In this document: in pieces, positions 54,570 through 63,262 of the stretch
Numbering within the stretch: position 1 is the stretch's first letter
Layout of the letters: every line of letters starts with the position of its first letter
NCBI GenBank assembly: GCA_964402715.1
Contig: CAYODJ010000002.1
Coordinates: 1-64,000, forward strand
Length of the DNA stretch: 64,000 bases
Direction of reading: 5' to 3'
From: CALXOD01 sp964402715
GTDB lineage: Bacteria > Verrucomicrobiota > Lentisphaeria > Victivallales > Victivallaceae
The notes under the pieces: model-generated
Databases searched by the model: none
The model's input: the letters and a program-made list of their open reading frames with translations, nothing else
Told to the model about the DNA's origin: nothing
Made by a program: the position numbers and the translations under genes

Positions 54570-55940
54570 TCACCGTCTGGTGATGTTCTTCAGCCATCTG
54601 TACTTGCGGTAGTGAATCATCACCCACGGCACCTTGCCGACTTCGTCCAGGCAGGTGCAGGCGTAGACCAGCAGCACGGGGAAATTCAGGAGGAACGCGC
54701 CGGCGAAGGCGCAGGGGAGGGCGATGCCCCACATGCACACGATCAGAGTGTACAGGTCGAATATGGTGTCCCCCCCGGAGGCGAAGATTCCGTTGATCAG
54801 AACGGTGCATATGCAGCGGCCGATCATGTAGACCGAAAGAATCACGAACATGCCGACCATGTAGCGGTGGGCCGTCGCGGTCAGGTCGAGGCTGTACGCC
54901 GCGACCGGAATCGACGCGAGGATGGCGGCGGACGACAGCGGCCCGATCAGAAGCGAGAGGAGCATCGTGCGGTTGCCGTACTCGCGGGCGCGGACGAGAC
55001 GTCCCGCGCCGAGTTCGTTGCCGATCAGGATGCCGGCGCCGAACGCGACGCCGCTGCAGAGGCAGCACATGATGTCGCGCACCACGGCCGCGACGGCGTT
55101 CGCCGCGGCGGCGTCCGCGCCCAGATGGCCGATGACGGCGGTGTAAGCGGCGAATCCGACTCCCCAGAGCAGGGCGCTGCCCATGACCGGCAGCGCGTAG
55201 CGCCAGAAGTCGCGGAACAGCAGCGCGTCGAAAGTGAACACCGCTCTGCGCGTCAGCCTTATGAAGCTTCTTTCGTAGGTCGAGATCACGCACCATGCGA
55301 GTTCAATGATTCTGGAGAGCACCGTGGCCAGCGCGGCGCCCTTGATCCCCATCGCGGGGATTCCGAGAAATCCGAATATGAAGACGAAGTTCAGGACGAT
55401 GTTCAGAACGACGGCTCCGGAGCTGATCCATGCCGAACGCGAGGCGTGGTTGCTCACGCGCATGATCGCCAGATAGCACACGGACGCGCCGGTGAGCAGA
55501 TAGGACCATCCGGCTATCTTCAGATATTCCGAGCCGAGCCGGATCAGATCCGGATCGTGGGCGAAGATGAGCATGAGCTTCTCGGGGAGGAAGCGGCAGC
55601 CGGCGAAGAAGAACATCGAGATCAGCAGGGATTCGCGGACGCTGAGTCCGAAGATCTTCTGAATCGTCCCGCAGTCCTTTTTCCCCCAGTACTGGGCGCC
55701 GAGGATTCCGATGCCGCCCGTGATTCCGGCCAGCAGCACGTTCTGGATGAACTGAATCTGAGTGGCGAGCGACACGGCGGCCATGGCGTTCTGGCTCACC
55801 TTGCCCAGCATGAGCGCGTCGGCCGCGGCGACCAGCGCCAGCATCAGATTCTGCAGCGCTATGGGGAAGGCCAGAAACAGCAGCCTTCTGTTGAAAACCC
55901 GGTTGTCGAAAACTTTGATCAGGTTCATGTCTCTGCGCAT
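54570..55940 (-). CDS. MATE family efflux transporter
   Basis: 456 residues, 12 predicted membrane helices in the two-half MATE arrangement, e.g. LLFLAFPIALQNLMLALVAA, LAGITGGIGILGAQYWGKK, AGWSYLLTGASVCYLAIMRV, SGAVVLNIVLNFVFIFGFLG, AGILIGNELGAGRLVRA. The GNELGAG and AQYWGKKD segments fit the NorM/DinF superfamily. Exports cationic compounds or lipid-like molecules using Na+ or H+; substrate unknown. Start could be the ATG at 55928 (MNLIKVF) instead. Confidence 0.92.
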   Translation of the reverse strand: MRRDMNLIKVFDNRVFNRRLLFLAFPIALQNLMLALVAAADALMLGKVSQNAMAAVSLATQIQFIQNVLLAGITGGIGILGAQYWGKKDCGTIQKIFGLSVRESLLISMFFFAGCRFLPEKLMLIFAHDPDLIRLGSEYLKIAGWSYLLTGASVCYLAIMRVSNHASRSAWISSGAVVLNIVLNFVFIFGFLGIPAMGIKGAALATVLSRIIELAWCVISTYERSFIRLTRRAVFTFDALLFRDFWRYALPVMGSALLWGVGFAAYTAVIGHLGADAAAANAVAAVVRDIMCCLCSGVAFGAGILIGNELGAGRLVRAREYGNRTMLLSLLIGPLSSAAILASIPVAAYSLDLTATAHRYMVGMFVILSVYMIGRCICTVLINGIFASGGDTIFDLYTLIVCMWGIALPCAFAGAFLLNFPVLLVYACTCLDEVGKVPWVMIHYRKYRWLKNITRR

Positions 55941-56302
55941 GCCGGCTGATTCATGAGGCGATCACGGCGAGGAATGACCGTTTCCGCCATTCCCGGCGTC
56001 GCCGGTGATCGCTGTTCCGGTCGTCGAACCGCATAAAATAGCGCCGTCCGTGAATAATGCAAGTCCGTGTTTCAAGCGTCTGATCACGGGGAAAATTCCG
56101 CTCCGCGTCGGCAGGACGAATTGAATAATCGCGTAGGTGGTGCTTTCGTCGGTTGAATGGCAGTGTATACTGACGCAGGACTTGCGACTTTTCAAATTTT
56201 CTGCGATGCGGGACAGCGCCGTCATGATGCCATACTTTACTTTGTCTCGCACACAGGGGTACGCACGGAATCTATGGACGTTTCATGAGCGACGTTTGAT
56301 GC
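55941..56302. other. Upstream region of the MATE gene
   Basis: No supported gene. It contains a candidate promoter (56035-56062). A 96-codon frame across this region has no recognisable domain and runs through that promoter. Confidence 0.5.
56035..56062 (-). promoter_or_regulatory. Candidate promoter of the MATE transporter gene
   Basis: Minus strand TTGCAT (56062-56057), 16 bases, TATTTT (56040-56035), about 95 bases before the start. Confidence 0.5.
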
Positions 56303-57163
56303 TCAGCATTCGGCGACGGCGGTGGACAGTGTTATCAGCAGCACGTCCGGCGGGCAGCAGAGTCGCAGAGGGAACGACAGCTGACTGACGCCGGCGGAAA
56401 TAATCATCTTGTCTCCGGTGCCGCGCCGTTCGAAGAAACCGTAATCGAAACGATGCCCGTACAGTGACGCCGTCGCCAGAGCGCCGAGGAACGGAAGCCG
56501 GATCTGTCCGCCGTGCGTATGTCCGCACAGCGCCAGCGGTGTCGGGGTTCTCAGACGGTGGACGGAATCCAGCGCCACCACCGTGTCCGGATTGTGCGCC
56601 AGCAGAATGCGTTGACGATGTTCCTCCGGCCAGCTGAACGGCTGAGGATGTCCGGAGCAGATGTCGGACGCGCCGTAGAAAGTCACGACCCCGTCGTCGA
56701 ACCATTCGTCCTGCAGCCAGACGAAGCCGCTCTCGCGGTAGAGCTCCCGCCAGTAGTCCTCCGGCAGCCACCGCTTGCCGCACTCCCAGTTGCCGGGAAC
56801 CGCCAGACAGACGGCGTCGGCGGCGCGCCGCACCCCGTTCAGCAGCTCGCTCTGCCGATCCAGATCGCAGGCGTAGCCTGCCAGATCGCCTCCGGATATC
56901 ACGTAATGCGGAGAGAATCCGCCGACGGCCCGGACAAGATGTTCCGCCTTGGCGCGGTCCTGTGCGCCGCCGCGGTAGTGCGCGTCCGAGAAGAACGCGA
57001 TTCTCCTTCCCGCCGCTTCCGCGGTTTCGGAAGGAACCTTCAGATGGACCGCGTTCAGCGGACCGCAGGCGACGAGTTCGCTTCGGCGCCATGAGCGCAT
57101 TCTGCGCCACAGCCTCGCGCGTCCGTCGAAGCTGCGCGGCAGCGGAGCGGGCTCTACCGGCAT
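56303..57163 (-). CDS. Calcineurin-like metallophosphoesterase (YkuE-like)
   Basis: 286 residues. Metal-site motifs: FFSDAHYRG (D-x-H), SGGDLAGYACD (GDxxx), PGNWECGKRW where GNHD is usual, LLAHNPDTV and CGHTHGGQIRLP (GHTH). The GHTHGGQ and LAHNPD forms are those of the YkuE/LpxG-like branch, some of which hydrolyse UDP-diacylglucosamine in lipid A synthesis. Trp in place of the catalytic His in GNHD is notable. No signal or membrane helix. Starts four bases after the greA stop, so they are one unit. Confidence 0.85.
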   Translation of the reverse strand: MPVEPAPLPRSFDGRARLWRRMRSWRRSELVACGPLNAVHLKVPSETAEAAGRRIAFFSDAHYRGGAQDRAKAEHLVRAVGGFSPHYVISGGDLAGYACDLDRQSELLNGVRRAADAVCLAVPGNWECGKRWLPEDYWRELYRESGFVWLQDEWFDDGVVTFYGASDICSGHPQPFSWPEEHRQRILLAHNPDTVVALDSVHRLRTPTPLALCGHTHGGQIRLPFLGALATASLYGHRFDYGFFERRGTGDKMIISAGVSQLSFPLRLCCPPDVLLITLSTAVAEC

Positions 57164-57167
57164 AAGG

Positions 57168-59273
57168 CTATTCCATCTCGGCGATGATTTCCGGAGGCAG
57201 CGGAAGCACGGCGGCGATTGTGCACGTGCTGCCGTTCGGCATGGTTATCTTGTCGCCCCTGGCATGCCCGATGATCGCCTGGCCGAGCCTGGTCCGGTAG
57301 GACAGGTAGTTCTTCTCGGGATCTCCGTCCCATGCCCCGAGCAGGTAGTAGGTGGTCGTCTTCGACCTGCCGTCGACGAGATCCACCCTGCATCCGATGA
57401 CCGCGACGTCGCCGACCTGGACTTTCGCGAATGAAACGGGCTGAACCCGCTGGAGCTCGCGTTCCAGCTCGTTGCGGCGCCGGGAGAGAAAGTTCCGGCG
57501 CTCCTTCGCCGCGTCGAATTCCGCGTTCTCCCTGAAGTCGCCGTGCGCCCGGGCGACCTTCAGAGCCTCCCGGTTCTCCGGAGTGTAGACGTTGATGATG
57601 TCGTCCAGCTCCTTGAGCAGACGCTCATGGGATCGCATCGAGGTGTAGTGCGGCTCGTTCGCGCTTGACGCCTCCATCTTCTTCTCGCCGGACGTCAGCC
57701 CGGCGTTGAGGATGCGCTGTCCGGCGCCGTTTTCGATGTAGTCGCGCAGCGCGTCCGAGTGGCGCGCCAGCTTCACCAGCAGACTCTGGCGTTCGCCCTG
57801 ATTCAGGAACAGCGCCCCCTGCAGGGTGGCCGCGATCGCCGCGGCGTCGTCACCTGCGGCGCGTATCACCTGGCGCTGGAAATCGTCGTTGTCCAGCAGA
57901 TGGGCGCGCAGCTCCCGCTGGGCGGCGCCCCACGCCTTGGGCATCTTCTCCTGCGAGAGCGCGTGCACCGCGCCTTCGGCGTTGACCATGGCCAGCATCG
58001 CGGGGCCGACCTTCCTCCGGTTCTTCCAGATCCAGAGCAGCAGATCCGCGCCGCAGTTTTTCAGTTTGCAGACGGTTTTCGAGAGAACGTCGATGTCCGT
58101 CACGGCGCAGACCGCGTTGAGAGCTTTCAGCGGCAGACGCAGCGCGCACTCCGCCAGATAGCCGTCGTCGAAGACGGCGGCGGTGGCCGTCGCCAGCGAC
58201 TCCAGATCCTTGGCGGTGAGATCTCCCCAGACGGTCATCTGCTCCAGAGGCGCGTGTCCCGGATCGGCGGGCCAGAACGGAGCCTTGAGACGCAGAGGCG
58301 CCAGCATGGCGGAGAGTCCTTCGCGGCCGGCTCTCTTCTGAAGTTTGGCGATAACTTTGGCCAGAGGCAGAGCCTCGCGGGCGGCGGTCTCCGGTTTCAG
58401 AGCGGAAAAGAACCTGGTCAGGGATTGAATCTCGCTCTCGGAGAACATCGCGTTCCCAGCCGCCTCCTCCTTGTCCAGCAGCAACGCGATCTCCGTCAGG
58501 CTGCGTCCGTCGCAGGCGCGGCGCGCGCCGGACGCGGCGCAGGCGGACGGCGCGTCCGCGTTCCACCACGCGGTGAACGCCTCCGGCGTCATGTTCTGCC
58601 CGGCGCTGGAGAGCGCCATGGCCTTGAGCTGTCCGTCCGAGACGTTGGTCAGCGCCCGCCGCCTGATGACGGCGCGGAAGTCGGCCGACGTCATCGCGGC
58701 CGCCCGGACGGGATCGGTTATTCTGTTTATTTCCAGACCGGGCGAGAGGAACACCGCCTCGCGCAGCACCAGTTCCATCGGCACCGCCGAGGAGCGGCCC
58801 CTGCCGCCGTACTGGCTGACGGGGAGCGTTCCGGTGAGACCGTCGGGCGCGCCGGCGACGCACCACGAGCCGTTGCGGAAGATTATGATGCCGGTCTTCA
58901 GCACCGACAGCTTGCGGAAACGCCAGACGATCTCGTGGAGAGGAGTCGATTCGTCGTACAGGCCCAGCGCCCGCAGGAAAGGAGTGCGGTTGAGGTACGG
59001 AGGCAGCAGGATCCTGACCGAAGCCGCGAGCATGCTCCGGAACGCCGCGCCGGACGGGGCGGCGCCGCCCGCGATCTCCAGGCAGAACGAGGCCTGGTTC
59101 GGGAAAAGATTCTCCGCGTCCCAGCTCTCCCAGAGTAGCTGAAGAGCTTCGATGTTCTCAGCGGCGGGGCCGCCGGGGATGGAACGCAGTCCGGAAAGCA
59201 GTTTGTCGATGTTCCTGGCGGACGGCTTTTCGGCGGCTGCCACGACGAGATCTTCCAGATGGACCTGATCCAT
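57168..59273 (-). CDS. greA: Giant GreA transcription elongation factor with long N-terminal extension
   Basis: 701 residues. The last ~160 form a GreA: a coiled-coil domain (SMRSHERLLKELDDIINVY, EALKVARAHGDFRENAEFDAAK with the tip acidic residues) and a C-terminal FKBP-like domain (VGDVAVIGCRVDL to IGHARGDKITMPNG). The preceding ~540 residues are helical, with no domain I can name. GreA-type proteins of similar size are known in Chlamydiae. GreA rescues backtracked RNA polymerase by stimulating RNA cleavage; the extension's role is unknown. Has its own promoter and shares its unit with the metallophosphoesterase. Confidence 0.88.
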   Translation of the reverse strand: MDQVHLEDLVVAAAEKPSARNIDKLLSGLRSIPGGPAAENIEALQLLWESWDAENLFPNQASFCLEIAGGAAPSGAAFRSMLAASVRILLPPYLNRTPFLRALGLYDESTPLHEIVWRFRKLSVLKTGIIIFRNGSWCVAGAPDGLTGTLPVSQYGGRGRSSAVPMELVLREAVFLSPGLEINRITDPVRAAAMTSADFRAVIRRRALTNVSDGQLKAMALSSAGQNMTPEAFTAWWNADAPSACAASGARRACDGRSLTEIALLLDKEEAAGNAMFSESEIQSLTRFFSALKPETAAREALPLAKVIAKLQKRAGREGLSAMLAPLRLKAPFWPADPGHAPLEQMTVWGDLTAKDLESLATATAAVFDDGYLAECALRLPLKALNAVCAVTDIDVLSKTVCKLKNCGADLLLWIWKNRRKVGPAMLAMVNAEGAVHALSQEKMPKAWGAAQRELRAHLLDNDDFQRQVIRAAGDDAAAIAATLQGALFLNQGERQSLLVKLARHSDALRDYIENGAGQRILNAGLTSGEKKMEASSANEPHYTSMRSHERLLKELDDIINVYTPENREALKVARAHGDFRENAEFDAAKERRNFLSRRRNELERELQRVQPVSFAKVQVGDVAVIGCRVDLVDGRSKTTTYYLLGAWDGDPEKNYLSYRTRLGQAIIGHARGDKITMPNGSTCTIAAVLPLPPEIIAEME

Positions 59274-59385
59274 AGAACATTCCTCCTGGGAACGGACCGA
59301 CCCGATCCCGGCTTCTCCAAATCGGGTCGCGTCGGCAATTCATTACGATCCTTGCAATACGACCGGCCGGATGACCGTGACGGAT

Positions 59386-59414
59386 AATATAGGCGCGGGG
59401 GACGAGTTTATCAA
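59386..59414 (-). promoter_or_regulatory. Promoter of greA
   Basis: Minus strand TTGATA (59414-59409), 17 bases, TATATT (59391-59386), about 112 bases before the greA start; in the divergent gap to the deoxyribosyltransferase-like gene. Confidence 0.65.
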
Positions 59415-59550
59415 GAAAATCCGGCGCGGCGATCGTGAATTTTCGGGAAGATGATGTAGAGTAATGGACGGCCGCGCTGCGGCGCGGAGTCCGTCTGACG
59501 GAGGCGGCGTGCGTCTCCGGATTCATCACATCACAACCGGACGTGTCGCT

Positions 59551-59961
59551 ATGGAGAACAGAAAGCGGATCTATCTTTCCGGACCAATCATGGACGAGCA
59601 CGAGGGCGCCGCCCGCGAATGGCGGGAGGCGGCCAAGACGCTGCTCGGAGATCTGTTCGATCTCCTCGATCCGATGAGGCGCAAGTTCGTCGACCGGAAA
59701 GTGGACAGCGCGAACGAGATCGTGGAGTTCGACCTCCAGGACGTCCGCGACTCCGATCTGATTCTGGTCAACTACAGCCGGCCCAGCATCGGCACGAGCA
59801 TGGAGGTTTTCTACTCCGCGCACAATCTCGGGAAGTTCGTGGTGGCGTTCTCGCCGATTGAATTCCAGAACTGCAGCCCGTGGATGGTGCGTTTCTGCAC
59901 GAAGATTCTGCCGGATCTGGAGAGCGCGGCGGAATACATCCGGATTCATTTCCGCGACTGA
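59551..59961 (+). CDS. Nucleoside 2-deoxyribosyltransferase-like protein
   Basis: 136 residues from MENRKRIYLSG. Rossmann-like fold of the nucleoside 2-deoxyribosyltransferase family: YLSGPIMDEHEGAAREWREA at the N-terminus, the EFDLQDVRDSDLILVNYSRPSIGTSMEV stretch, where the SIGTSMEVFYS part carries the family's G-T-xxE nucleophile region. Such enzymes cleave or exchange deoxynucleosides or, in related clades, nucleotides. 13 bases before waaA, so cotranscribed. The open frame upstream of this ATG lies in the promoter region. Confidence 0.8.
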   Translation: MENRKRIYLSGPIMDEHEGAAREWREAAKTLLGDLFDLLDPMRRKFVDRKVDSANEIVEFDLQDVRDSDLILVNYSRPSIGTSMEVFYSAHNLGKFVVAFSPIEFQNCSPWMVRFCTKILPDLESAAEYIRIHFRD

Positions 59962-59974
59962 GGGGCAGGGATAC

Positions 59975-61258
59975 ATGTGGCTGGTTCTGTACAACCTTTT
60001 CCTGCCGGCGGGGTTTCTGTTCTTTCTGCCGGGTCTGATCTTCAAATACCGGACGCGGCCGGGGTGGAAGGAGACGTACCGCGAGAGGTTCGGGCGTTTC
60101 TCGCCGGAGCGCCGGCGGGAGCTGGAGCCGTTCCGCGGCTGCACATGGCTTCACGCCGTCAGCGTCGGGGAGACGGTGGCCGCGGCGGCGCTGCTGAAGG
60201 CATGGCGCGCGGCCGAGCCGGATCGGAAGTTCGTCCTGTCCACGACGACCACCACCGGACAAGAGCTCGCGAGGAGACAGGCTCCGCAGGGGGTCGCGGT
60301 GATCTTCTGTCCGATCGATTTCAGACGCTGGGTCCGGAGGACGCTGGACGTCGTCCGGCCGGAGCTGCTGGTGATTTTCGAAACGGAAATCTGGCCCAAC
60401 CTGATCATGGAGTCGCGCCGGAGAGACGTCCCCGTGGCGCTCGTGAACGCCAGACTGTCGGATCACTCCGCGAAATGGTACCGGCGCGCGAGGGTGTTCT
60501 TCCGTCCGCTTCTGGAGGCGGTCTCTCTGATCTCCGCCCAGTCGGATGACGACGCGGCCAGGTTCCGCTCGATCGCCCCGGACGCGCGGGTGGCGGTCGC
60601 CGGGAACATCAAGTTCGATCAGGCCGTTCCGCCGGATCTGGAGGCGGTCGACTATCTGGACGTGTTCGGCGGCGGCGCCGGACCGGTGCTGTTGGGGGCC
60701 AGCACCCACGCGGGCGAGGAGGAGCTGCTGATCCGGGTTTTCGGAGAACTGCTCCGTGAATTTCCGGATCTGCGGCTGGTGCTGGTTCCCAGACACGCCG
60801 AACGCGGCGAGGAGATCGCGGCCGTGCTGAGGACGTCCGGCCTCCGCTACCGGCGCAGAAGCGACGGTTCCGGGACGGGGGGGCGGGGGGACGCGCAGGT
60901 GCTGCTGGCCGACACCACCGGAGAAATGCTCCGGCTGATGAAGGGCGCGGACATCGTGTTCATGGGCAAGAGCCTGGCCGGACACGACGAGGGTCACAAC
61001 CTGATCGAGCCGGCGCTGCTGAACAAGCCGATTGTGACGGGTGCGGTGCTCCGGAACTTCCGTTTCGTGCTGCGGGTGCTGGAGGACGCGGAGGCGGTCC
61101 GCACCGTCGCTTCCGATGACGCGCTGGCGGCCGGGCTGCGGCCGCTCGTCGCGGATCCGGGCCTGCGCGGGGAGATGGGGAACCGGGCGGGGGAGGCGAT
61201 CCGGAGACATGCCGGGGCGACGGCGCGGACGATTGAATGGCTGAGAGCCGTCTCGTGA
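59975..61258 (+). CDS. waaA: 3-deoxy-D-manno-octulosonic acid (Kdo) transferase WaaA
   Basis: 427 residues. Adds Kdo to lipid IVA. N-terminal membrane anchor LFLPAGFLFFLPGLIFKYR, then HAVSVGETVAAAALLKAW, STTTTTGQELA, ETEIWPNLI, NARLSD, the GNIKFDQ, GASTHAGEEELLI, and MGKSLAGHDEGHNLIEPAL, all classical WaaA/KdtA motifs in order. It shows an LPS-bearing outer membrane. GAGGGGCAGGG precedes the ATG. Mono- versus multifunctional Kdo transfer cannot be told. Confidence 0.95.
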   Translation: MWLVLYNLFLPAGFLFFLPGLIFKYRTRPGWKETYRERFGRFSPERRRELEPFRGCTWLHAVSVGETVAAAALLKAWRAAEPDRKFVLSTTTTTGQELARRQAPQGVAVIFCPIDFRRWVRRTLDVVRPELLVIFETEIWPNLIMESRRRDVPVALVNARLSDHSAKWYRRARVFFRPLLEAVSLISAQSDDDAARFRSIAPDARVAVAGNIKFDQAVPPDLEAVDYLDVFGGGAGPVLLGASTHAGEEELLIRVFGELLREFPDLRLVLVPRHAERGEEIAAVLRTSGLRYRRRSDGSGTGGRGDAQVLLADTTGEMLRLMKGADIVFMGKSLAGHDEGHNLIEPALLNKPIVTGAVLRNFRFVLRVLEDAEAVRTVASDDALAAGLRPLVADPGLRGEMGNRAGEAIRRHAGATARTIEWLRAVS

Positions 61259-61297
61259 CGGCCGGCGGGCGCGGCCCGCGGAAAGGAACGCTGTATC

Positions 61298-62599
61298 GTG
61301 AATTGTAGAACGCAGATGGCCCGGGCGAGGGACGGGGAGATCACGGAGCAGGCGCGCCGGGTGGCGGAAGCCGAGATGCTGCCTCCGGAGAGGATCCGCG
61401 ACGGCGTGGCGGCCGGCGTCGTCGTGATTCCCGCGAACGTTCATCACTCCGGGTTGCATGCGATCGGCATCGGACGCATGCTCAGGACGAAGATCAATGC
61501 GAACATAGGCAACTCGTCGCTCGCCAGCTGCCCGCGGCAGGAGCTGGAGAAGCTGCGGATCGCGCTGCGGTTCGGCGCCGACACGGTCATGGACCTCAGC
61601 ACCGGCAGCGGCATCGCCGGCATCCGCGAGGCGGTGATCCGGGAGAGCCGCGCCCCCGTCGGAACCGTGCCGATCTACGAGGCGCTGGCGCGAGCGGGCA
61701 GCGCCGACGATCTGAGCGAGGAGCTTGTTCTGCAGGTGATTCGGGAGCAGGCCGAGCAGGGCGTGGACTACATCACCATCCACGCCGGGCTGCTCCGGGA
61801 GCATATCCCGGCGGCGAAGAAGCGTCTGCTGCGGATTGTCAGCCGCGGCGGATCCATCCTGGCGCGGTGGATGCAGAAGTTCGGCAGGGAGAATCCGTTC
61901 TACACCGCCTTCGACCGGATTCTGGAGATCTGCGCCGAGCACGACGTCACTCTGTCCCTCGGCGACGGCATGCGTCCGGGGTGTCTGGCGGACGCGAGCG
62001 ACGAGGCGCAGTTCGCCGAGCTCCGTGTGCTCGGGGAGCTGGTTCGCCGGAGCCGCGCGGCGGGAGTGCAGGCGATGGTGGAGGGGCCGGGGCATGTCCC
62101 GTTCAACGAAATCGAGGAGAACATGAGGAGGGAGAGGGAGGAGTGCGACGACGCGCCGTTCTACGTCCTCGGTCCCGTGACCGTCGACTGTGCGCCCGGA
62201 TACGATCACATCACCAGCGCGATCGGCGCGACGATGGCCGCTTTCCACGGAGCCGCGATGCTGTGCTACGTGACGCCGAAGGAGCATCTCGGCCTGCCGA
62301 ACGCCGGGGACGTGCGCGACGGGGTGGTGGCCTATAAAATCGCGGCGCACGCGGCGGATGTCGCGCTGGGCCGCCCCGGGGCGGCGGACCGCGACAACGC
62401 GATCAGCCGCGCACGGGCGGAGTTCGACTGGGAAGCGCAGTTCGCTCTGGCTCTGGATCCGGAACGGGCGCGCGAACTGCGCGCGGAGGCTCTGAGGGAG
62501 TGCTCCGGACAGACGGGGGACGGACACGGGGAGGGGAATTTCTGCACCATGTGCGGGCCGGACTTCTGCTCCCTGAGAATCAGCCGTGATTTGAAATGA
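61298..62599 (+). CDS. thiC: ThiC-family phosphomethylpyrimidine synthase
   Basis: 433 residues. Radical-SAM enzyme of the ThiC family: PANVHHSGLHAIGIGR, KINANIGNSS, GADTVMDLSTG, GTVPIYEAL, ITIHAGLL, SRGGSILARWM, LGDGMRPGC, VEGPGHVPFNEIEEN and the C-terminal cluster CTMCGPDFC. ThiC makes the pyrimidine of thiamin from AIR; its paralogue BzaF makes 5-hydroxybenzimidazole for cobamides and is not excluded here. Length fits the short anaerobe forms. GTG start with GAAAGGAA upstream; only 39 bases separate it from waaA, leaving no room for a TPP riboswitch. Confidence 0.9.
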   Translation: MNCRTQMARARDGEITEQARRVAEAEMLPPERIRDGVAAGVVVIPANVHHSGLHAIGIGRMLRTKINANIGNSSLASCPRQELEKLRIALRFGADTVMDLSTGSGIAGIREAVIRESRAPVGTVPIYEALARAGSADDLSEELVLQVIREQAEQGVDYITIHAGLLREHIPAAKKRLLRIVSRGGSILARWMQKFGRENPFYTAFDRILEICAEHDVTLSLGDGMRPGCLADASDEAQFAELRVLGELVRRSRAAGVQAMVEGPGHVPFNEIEENMRREREECDDAPFYVLGPVTVDCAPGYDHITSAIGATMAAFHGAAMLCYVTPKEHLGLPNAGDVRDGVVAYKIAAHAADVALGRPGAADRDNAISRARAEFDWEAQFALALDPERARELRAEALRECSGQTGDGHGEGNFCTMCGPDFCSLRISRDLK

Positions 62600-62620
62600 C
62601 GGATTTTTCGTGAGGAAAGC

Positions 62621-63262
62621 GTGTTCGCCGGTCGGGATCTGGAAGTGAAATCGGGCGGTGCGCCGGAGACGGGGCTCTGCGGCCGGCCGTCGCGGGCGCG
62701 GCTGTGCGCGGCGCTCTTCTGGGAGTTCGCCAAAATCACCGCCGTGGTGCTCGGCGGCGGCTACGTGATCATGTCGGTCGCGGAGAACGAGTTCGTCCGC
62801 AAACGGCGGTGGATTTCCCAGCAGGATTTCCTGGAGCTGATGGCGCTGTCGCAGACCGTGCCGGGAGTGATCGCCTGCAACGGAGCCGTGTGCATAGGTC
62901 TCCGGATAGCCGGTCTGCCGGGCGCGGTCTCGGCTCTGATCGGGACGGTGCTGCCGCCCGTGGCGGCCATTCTGCTGGTGGCGTCGGGAATGGCCATGCT
63001 GCCGTCGGGTTCGCCGCTGATCGAGGGCGCCTTTCTCGGGGTCGACAGCTGCGTGGTCGGCGTGATTGCCGCCACGGCGTGGAGATTCGCCGGGAAGACC
63101 ATGACCGGGCGGTTCGAAATCGCCGTGGCGGCGGCGGTGGTGACGGGGAGGGCGGTGTTCGGGATAAACCCCGGCTGGCTCATGGTGGCGTCGATCCCGT
63201 GCGGGGTGGCGTATGTCGCGCTCCGCCGTCTGCGGGCGCGGCGCGGCGGCGGGGTCGCATGA
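62621..63262 (+). CDS. Chromate transporter family protein, half-size (first of pair)
   Basis: 213-residue single-domain CHR protein with about five to six helices: WEFAKITAVVLGGGYVIMSV, the family signature WISQQDFLELMALSQTVPGV, GLRIAGLPGAVSALIGTVLPP, and a C-terminal pair. GTG start after GAGGAAAGC. Half-size CHR proteins occur as adjacent gene pairs that together make the antiparallel transporter; the next gene is the partner. The transported anion in most CHR members is not known; chromate is a name, not a demonstrated substrate. Confidence 0.88.
   Translation: MFAGRDLEVKSGGAPETGLCGRPSRARLCAALFWEFAKITAVVLGGGYVIMSVAENEFVRKRRWISQQDFLELMALSQTVPGVIACNGAVCIGLRIAGLPGAVSALIGTVLPPVAAILLVASGMAMLPSGSPLIEGAFLGVDSCVVGVIAATAWRFAGKTMTGRFEIAVAAAVVTGRAVFGINPGWLMVASIPCGVAYVALRRLRARRGGGVA

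Noticed and set aside
55962..56252. 96-codon minus-strand frame before the MATE gene
   Set aside because: Runs through the candidate MATE promoter, has no domain and an unconvincing C-terminus.
59768..62527. 919-codon minus-strand frame over waaA and thiC
   Set aside because: Spans two real genes on the other strand and has Arg/Pro/His-rich composition typical of antisense frames.
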